Below, in pieces: positions 58,368 to 64,000 of a stretch of 64,000 nucleotides of DNA. Under the pieces are notes generated by a model that ran no database searches, had not been told where the DNA came from, and saw only the letters and a program-made list of their open reading frames with translations. Made by a program: the position numbers and the translations under genes. Each line of letters opens with the position of its first letter. Position 1 is the first letter of the stretch. Source of the DNA: Antilocapra americana (Eukaryota; Chordata; Mammalia; Artiodactyla; Antilocapridae); NCBI GenBank assembly GCA_007570785.1, contig ML662442.1:28624724-28688723 (forward strand), read 5' to 3'.

Positions 58368-58912
58368 AGAAGGGGGAAAAAAAACTCAAGCCAGAATTTT
58401 TAAAAAGTGATTTTTCATACTCAAGTTTTACAAAGAGTTCACAGTTCTAAAAGAACCAAACAGTGCTATACTTAGCAGGAGATATTTTACTTTAAAAGTC
58501 AAAGCCTACTCAACCTATAATAAGCTCTCAAATACAATTACCTATTAATACTAAGAAACCACCTGTTATCAAGATAGGTAAAAGACCCATGCTTGAAAAG
58601 AAAAGTGAGAAATAAGAGTAAGTCAACCACAGCGCAGATCTTCCTTGATTTACAATGGGGCTAAGTCCCAATAAATTTATTATAAGTTGATAATACCTAT
58701 GTCAAAAATGCATTATAACACCTAACCTACCAAACATCATGGCTCAAACTAGCCTATCTTAAACATGCTCAGAACATTTATATTAGCACACAGTTGGGCA
58801 AAATCATCAAACACAAAGCTTTTATAATAAAGTGCTGAATATCCCATGTAATTTATTAAATACTGTACTGAAAGTGAAAAGCACAATAGTTGTGTTGGTA
58901 CAAGATGGATTT

Positions 58913-58914
<2 letters not shown>
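58368..58914. other. Unassigned interval
   Basis: No gene or recognised repeat. Confidence 0.4.

Positions 58915-58944
<30 letters not shown>
58915..58944. repeat. (GT)15 microsatellite
   Basis: Fifteen GT units at the left border of a SINE fragment; likely polymorphic. Confidence 0.92.
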
Positions 58945-58947
<3 letters not shown>

Positions 58948-59056
58948 CAGTTGTGCCCGACTCTGTGATCCCATGGATATATCCCATCAGACTCCTCGCT
59001 CCATGGAAATTTCCAGGCAAGAATACTGGAGTGGGTTCATTTCCTACTCCAGGGTT
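58945..59056 (-). mobile_element. Bov-A-type SINE fragment, antisense
   Basis: CTCAGTTGTGCCCGACTCTG, CAGGCAAGAATACTGGAGTG and CATTTCCTACTCCAGGG. Missing its tRNA-like head; adjoins the GT repeat. Confidence 0.88.
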
Positions 59057-59311
59057 GTAAGTGTGTCAGTTATTTCTTCTAATGATCACATGGCTGACTG
59101 GGAGTTTCAAAACACTGCTGCTGCACAGTAGCACCAGAGTAACGTGCCACTGCCACTAGCCCAGAAAAAGATCAAAATTTGAAGTTACAGTTTGTACTGA
59201 ACACATGTTGCTTTTGCATTTTCATTGAGTTGAAAATTTGTTAAGTTGAACCATCATCAGTCAAGGACCATCTTCATAAGAAATATGATTAACACATAAA
59301 AAAATTCTAAT

Positions 59312-59454
59312 TATGTATGGTGAAGGATGTTAATTAGACTTATTGTGATCATTTCACAATTTATAGAGGTATCAAAGTGTTGTATTACACACCTGAAACT
59401 AATATAATGTTACACGCCAACTGTACTCCAATAAAAAAAAATGTTATCAAACAA
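59312..59454 (+). mobile_element. Old L1 3' end, sense
   Basis: GGTGAAGGATGTTAATTAGA, TTATTGTGATCATTTCACAA, ACACACCTGAAACTAATATA and CAACTGTACTCCAATAAAAAAAAA: the L1 3' terminus with its polyadenylation signal (AATAAA) and tail. Confidence 0.8.
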
Positions 59455-60710
59455 ACATAATGGGAAACATACAATCTCATTCACAGTAATTGTTTTTAAA
59501 ACATATCAAGAGAATAATACACTTAAATGTTCATGAATCATATTTGAAAGCTTTAAAAGTCTAAGAATACCCACTGTTGAAGAGAATTTGTGGAAGCCAG
59601 CACAAAAGCATACCACCGGTGAGAAATGTGAGCTAAAGCTTCCTTTCTAGAAAGCAACTTGGGACTATAGCTAAAAATAAAATATGTGTATCACTGGAAA
59701 AAGTCAAAACCTACTACCTCAGTAAATATTTTGATTTGAGGATACTATTAATACATGTCAGCCATGCATATCTCCCTCTTTAGATTCACTGGGCATGACT
59801 TTATATGCATAGCTCAGATGAGAATATTCAATTATTCAGATAAGAATTCAGAAAATAAGCTAAAGTAGAGGTTCCATCTTATGAACATGATGTTTAGCTT
59901 ACCAAATATCCTATGGGTTGCTAATAAAAAGTGTGAGTAGAGATGAATAAATAGGGAACCATGGTTCCATAAAAGGCCATGGGTTCTTTTTATCCTTAGG
60001 CTAGTACAATCTCATCAAGAGTCTGAACTATCTTTGCACATTAGTAAAGGCAGCCACCAGAGAATATTAGCTGTGAAATTTTTAGCAGAGGAAAACAGAT
60101 AAATGAAAATGTGCTATCACTGCTTCTAGCTTAAATGAGCTCTTTCAATTTGGAGGTCATAAAATGATCATTCTATAACAACAGTACCCATCATTTTCCT
60201 ACTTCTTATGACTCAAAGATAAATTGTTAGATGGTTTCTTTGATGGAAGAAGGATCCAAAGTAAAATTAATCTTTTACCAAGCTTCAATCTAGGAGAAAT
60301 TCAATCAATTTAGGAAATATAAAGTAAATAAGCTCATTTGAGCCAAAACAAACTTCCCACAGTCATTTTGACTTTACAATTTGAACTACAACTAACCAAC
60401 CACCCACTAGTTTTAAATGCAAGAGTAACACCTTAATACTGTTTCTAATTCATTTGGCATTTTACAAAATAAAAGATTTTTCAAATGGCTGAATTATCCA
60501 GATTAGAATTGTCAGTACTCAGGTAAAATAGGGCCTTTGAAGAGTCAAAGATATATATTGGAGTCACTAAATTGTATGCAAAGTGACAATAACAAGAAGA
60601 TTCCTAGTTATATTTAGAAAAAAATTTAAATACAGAAAATATTAACAAGTTCACCTTTGAAAAGACATACACTGCTAGAACTCAGACTAAGCTTTGAATT
60701 GAAACAAACT
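59455..60710. other. Unassigned interval
   Basis: No gene or recognised repeat up to the BovB. Confidence 0.45.
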
Positions 60711-61142
60711 GAAAAGGTTCATGACATTGTACTGGAGACAGGGATTAAGACCATCCCCAGGAAAAAGAAATGCAAAAATGCAAAATGGCTGTATGAGGAG
60801 GCCTTACAAATAGCTGTGAAAAGAAGAGAAATAAAAACCAAAGGATAAAAGGAAAGATATCCCTATCTGAATGCAGAGTTCCAAAGAATAGCAAGGAGAG
60901 ATAAGAAAGCCTTCCTTAGCATTCAATGCAAAGAAATGGAGGAAAACAACAGAATGGGAAAGACTAGAGATCTCTTAAGAAAATCAGAGATATGAAGGGG
61001 ATATTTCATGCAAAGATGGGCTCGATAAAGGGCAGAAATGATATGGACCTAACAGAAGCAGAAGATATTAAGAAGGGGTGGCAAGAATACACAGAAGAAC
61101 TATACAAAAAAAGAACTTCATGACTCAGATAATCACGATGGT

Positions 61143-61655
61143 GTGAGCACTCACCTAGAGCCAGACATCCTGGAATGTGAAGTCAAGTGGGCCTTAGAAA
61201 GCATCACTACAAACAAAGCTAGTGGAGGTGATGGAATTCCAGTTGAGCTATTTCAAATCCTAAAAGATGATGCTGTGAAAGTGCTGCACTCAATATGCCA
61301 GAAAATTTGGAAAACTCAGCAATGGCCACAGGACTGGAAAAGGTCAGTTTTCATTCCTATCTCAAAGAAAGGCAATGCCAAAGAATGCTCAAACTACCAC
61401 ACAATTGCACTCATCTCACACGCTAGTAAAGTAATGCTCAAAATTCTCCAAGATAGGCTTCAGCAATACATGAAAGTGAACTTCCAGACGTTCAAGCTGG
61501 TTTTAGAAAAGGCAGAAGAACCAGAGATCAAATTGCCAACATCTGCTGGATTATCAAAAAAGCAAGAGAGTTTCAGAAAAACATCTATTTCTGCCTTACT
61601 GACTATGCCAAAGCCTTTGACTGTGTGGATCATAATAAACTGTGGAAAATTCTGA
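61143..61655 (+). pseudogene. BovB reverse-transcriptase N-terminal part (fingers)
   Basis: 170 residues: STHLEPDILECEVKWALESI, TTNKASGGDGIPVELFQILK, KTQQWPQDWKRSVFIPISKK, YHTIALISHASKVMLKILQD, the conserved finger region of RTE reverse transcriptases. A small change near 61480 (CATGAAAGTGAACTTCCAG) shifts the frame before the GFRKGRRTRDQIA segment, so the C-terminal third is out of frame relative to the family. Confidence 0.9.
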
Positions 61656-61945
61656 AAGAGATGGGAATACCAGACCATCTGACCTGTCTCTTGAGAAGCC
61701 TGTATGCAGGGCAGGAAGCAACAGTGATAACTAGACATGGAACAACAGACTGGTTCCAAACAGGAAAAGGAGTACGTCAAGGCTGTATATTGTCACCCTG
61801 CTTATTTAACTTATATGCAGAGTACATCATGAGAAACGCTGGGCTGGAGGAAGCACAAGCTGGAATCAAGACTGTTGGGAGAAATATCAATAACCTCAGA
61901 TATGCAGATGACACCACTCTTATGGAAGAAAAATCCTCTTGCTGA
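61625..61945 (+). pseudogene. BovB reverse-transcriptase palm with YADD
   Basis: 106 residues: WKILKEMGIPDHLTCLLRSL, YAGQEATVITRHGTTDWFQT, GKGVRQGCILSPCLFNLYAE, NNLRYADDTTLMEEKSSC. The catalytic YADD is intact. A short deletion right after (AGAAAAATCCTC) removes part of the AESEEELKSLL segment and shifts the frame. Confidence 0.92.
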
Positions 61946-62361
61946 AAATGAGAGAGGAGAGTGAAAAAACTGGCTTAAGGCTCAACATTAAGAAAACTGA
62001 GATCGTGGAATCTGATCCCACCACTTCATGGGAAATAGATGGGGAAACAGTGTCAGACTTTATTTTGGGGGGATCCAAAATCACTATAGATGGTAACTGC
62101 AGCCATGAAATTAAAAGACGCTTACTCCTTGGAAGGAAAGTTATGACCAACCTAGATAGCATATTGAAAAGCAGAGACATTACTTTGCCAACAAAGGTCT
62201 GTCTAGTCAAGGCTATGGTTTTTCTAATAGTCATGTATGTATGTGAGAGTTGGACAGTGAAAAAGGCTGAGCACCAAAGAATTGATGCTTTTGAACTGTG
62301 GTGTTGGAGAAGACTCCTGAGAGTCCCTTGGACCACAAGAAATCCAACCAGTCCATCCTAA
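61939..62361 (+). pseudogene. BovB RT C-terminal part (thumb and connection)
   Basis: 140 residues: [100 protein letters not shown]. Follows the palm after one frameshift and ends at a one-base change near 62340 (CAAGAAATCC for CAAGGAGATCC). Confidence 0.9.
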
Positions 62362-62652
62362 AGGAGATCAGTCCTGAGTGTTCATTGGAAGGACTGATGT
62401 TGAAGCTGAAACTATAATATTTTGGCCATCTCATGTGAAGAGTTGACTCATTGGAAAAGACCTTGATGCTGGGAAGGATTGGGGGCAGGAGGAGAAGGGG
62501 ACAACAGAGGATGAGATGGTTGGATGGCATCATTGACTCAATGGACATGGGTTTGAGTAGACTCCGGGAGTTGGTGATGGACAGGGAGGCCTGGCATGCT
62601 GCGATTCATGGGGTCGCAAAGAGTCGGACATGACTGACTGAACTGAACTGAA

Positions 62653-63156
62653 AAAGTTAGGTCTGGGAAGACAAAATAAACCAAACACCAAAAACAAACC
62701 AAAAAACACTTAACTATATGCCTTTTGATTATCTTTCCCTTCTGGTCAGTTTAAAGCAAAAACCAAACTCAGCAAGATCTATCAGTATTCATATGATTAC
62801 TTCATTGTTGCCCTCATCACAAAGAGATTAGGAGTAAAAGCAAACTATACCACCACTGGATGGCAGCTTTTACCCTGACACTCTGATTTGGCACTCTTCA
62901 TATTACTGTCTTCACTCCTTCTAAAGTCAGCACATGTGTCATTGTCCCCAGAAGACCTCACCTGAACCCGTGGGCCTGCCTAAGTACATTTCCTACATGT
63001 GATTATGACCCCCTTATTTTAGCACTGGTTGTTCCACCTTGCTCTAAAATCATTGATGTATGTCTCTCTGGTATGAAGCTGAGAGCTATGTGGAATATTT
63101 CTCTACTTGAGAATGTCACAGCACATAGTGTCTAGTACCTTTTTGGAATAAAGAAT
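62653..63156. other. Unassigned interval
   Basis: No gene or recognised repeat. Confidence 0.45.
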
Positions 63157-63285
63157 TATGTATGGTGATGGATTTTAAATAGATTCCTTGTGGTGATCAT
63201 TTCATAATATGTACAAATACTGAATCATTATGGTGTACATTTGAAACTATTATACATATATATCTCAAAAAATAAACATTGCATA
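63157..63285 (+). mobile_element. Old L1 3' end, sense
   Basis: TATGTATGGTGATGGATTTT, TTGTGGTGATCATTTCATAA, GGTGTACATTTGAAACTATT and CTCAAAAAATAAACATTGC: the same kind of L1 terminus as at 59312-59454, more decayed. Confidence 0.7.
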
Positions 63286-63585
63286 AAAAGGAAAAAATAC
63301 AAATTTCTGAATTTATGTAGTAGAGAATGAAGTGGTTGTATTTGTTTGATACAATTCCCTTTGTGAAATCAGAAACATAAATTTATAGTTACAATTACAA
63401 TAAGAGCTTCAAATCCTGAAAAACTTATGCCTCCTCTACAATTCTTAATTTTCTAAACTGTAAAATGTGATAATTCATGAGATTCTAGTTACGAAGGACT
63501 GAGTCCCATATAGAATTGTATAAACTTTAAATAAACATTTAAATATTATTATTAAAGTCTATGAGGGTAAATCTATCAGATGCAA
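63286..63585. other. Unassigned spacer
   Basis: AT-rich, no gene or recognised repeat. Confidence 0.45.
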
Positions 63586-63745
63586 GTTCAGTCCCTGGGT
63601 CCGGAAGAGCCCCTGGAGAAGGGCGTGGCCACCCACTCCAGTCTTCTTGCCTGGGGAATCCCAGGGACAGAGGAGCCTGGCGGACTACAGTCCATGGGGT
63701 CACAGAGCTTCGGAGGCAACTGAAGTGACTTAGCAAGCATGCAGC
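63586..63745 (+). mobile_element. Bov-tA SINE, sense, partial
   Basis: AGTTCAGTCCCTGGGTCCGG, TCTTCTTGCCTGGGGAATCC, GGACTACAGTCCATGGGGTC and AACTGAAGTGACTTAGCAAG. The tRNA-like head is missing. The rest is relatively GC-rich and little decayed, suggesting a young copy. Confidence 0.92.
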
Positions 63746-64000
63746 ACGGGTGAGTGTATAACCTACTTTTGAAACTGGAGCGAGGAGGGCCCTTTCTGTC
63801 TATTTTTTTTTTGGTAATGTAACACTGGCAAAGATGAAGTAAATCACACTTTCTTCAATGCTCTCCTCTATTCATTATGAAGCCAAGCCAAAATAAGCCA
63901 GTGGAAATCATGTAGAACAGAAGTAGGAAAGATGAAGTGGAAAAAATTACACAATGTCCTCTGTTTCATTCAAATAAGAGGGTTTTCCTGATTCTTCAAT
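63746..64000. other. Unassigned end of window
   Basis: No gene or recognised repeat; a 10-T run near 63805. Confidence 0.45.

Larger units (their letters stand above)
60711..62652 (+). mobile_element. BovB LINE, 5'-truncated, best preserved RT region
   Basis: From AAGGTTCATGACATTGTACT (end of endonuclease linker) to GACTGACTGAACTGAACTGA. About 1.94 kb including linker, whole RT and C-terminal region. A possible target duplication, AACTGAAAAGGTT (60707) versus AACTGAAAAAGTT (62645), overlaps the BovB terminal repeat, so it is uncertain. Only a few frame breaks: the frames 61143-61655, 61625-61945, 61939-62361 and 62451-62633 together cover most of the region. Least diverged BovB of the window, but without endonuclease and frameshifted. 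Confidence 0.95.

Noticed and set aside
1..64000. CRISPR arrays, operons, riboswitches, phage or plasmid features
   Set aside because: No regularly spaced repeats, no closely packed genes and clear mammalian repeats throughout; the window is eukaryotic.

Overview
The window is mammalian nuclear DNA from a ruminant (cattle, sheep, goat or a close relative). It is AT-rich and carries many BovB (RTE-clade) LINEs and the tRNA/BovB-derived SINEs Bov-tA and Bov-A2, which together are diagnostic of ruminants. It also has a CHR-type cetartiodactyl SINE, ruminant-type L1 3' ends and retroviral solo LTRs. The species cannot be fixed from the sequence alone. I found no convincing host protein-coding gene, no RNA gene, no CRISPR array and no prokaryotic feature. 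It reads as a gene-poor intergenic or intronic interval.

Layout. 1-2450: unassigned AT-rich DNA. 2452-3919: BovB, plus strand. 4895-7621: composite BovB with an inverted 5' end, two SINEs and a retroviral solo LTR inside it. 8880-10910: old L1 fragments interrupted by a CHR SINE and a Bov-tA. 11967-14409: Bov-A2, then a long BovB. 15525-18203: the longest BovB, on the minus strand, tail to tail with the previous one. 19000-20620: ancient L1, minus strand. 21044-21423: old LTR. 21686-23775: a 0.31-kb sequence present twice as a direct repeat, flanking a short unrecognised reading frame. 24290-25990: ancient L1 split by a BovB. 26870-27715: ancient L1 3' end. 29490-33503: L1 nested in L1 nested in older L1. 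35714-36263: LTR. 36264-42960: the longest stretch without a young insertion. 42961-50010: scattered SINEs and one short BovB with clean flanking repeats. 50176-53395: minus-strand BovB split by an L1 whose 16-bp target duplication is intact. 53405-55500: ancient L1 pieces. 56479-59454: Bov-A2, BovB, SINEs, L1 tail. 60711-62652: BovB with the longest readable reverse-transcriptase frames. 63157-64000: L1 tail and SINE.

The elements are linked by mobilisation. BovB encodes an apurinic-type endonuclease plus reverse transcriptase, and Bov-tA/Bov-A2 carry a BovB-like 3' end and are believed to borrow its machinery. L1 supplies its own. Every BovB and L1 copy here is truncated or frameshifted, so none looks mobile. 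The value of the window is a readable insertion chronology (old L1, then BovB, then SINE, LTR and young L1) and several rearrangement scars. I did not find an undescribed biological system. All repeat-family calls rest on my recognition of consensus sequences, not on a database search.
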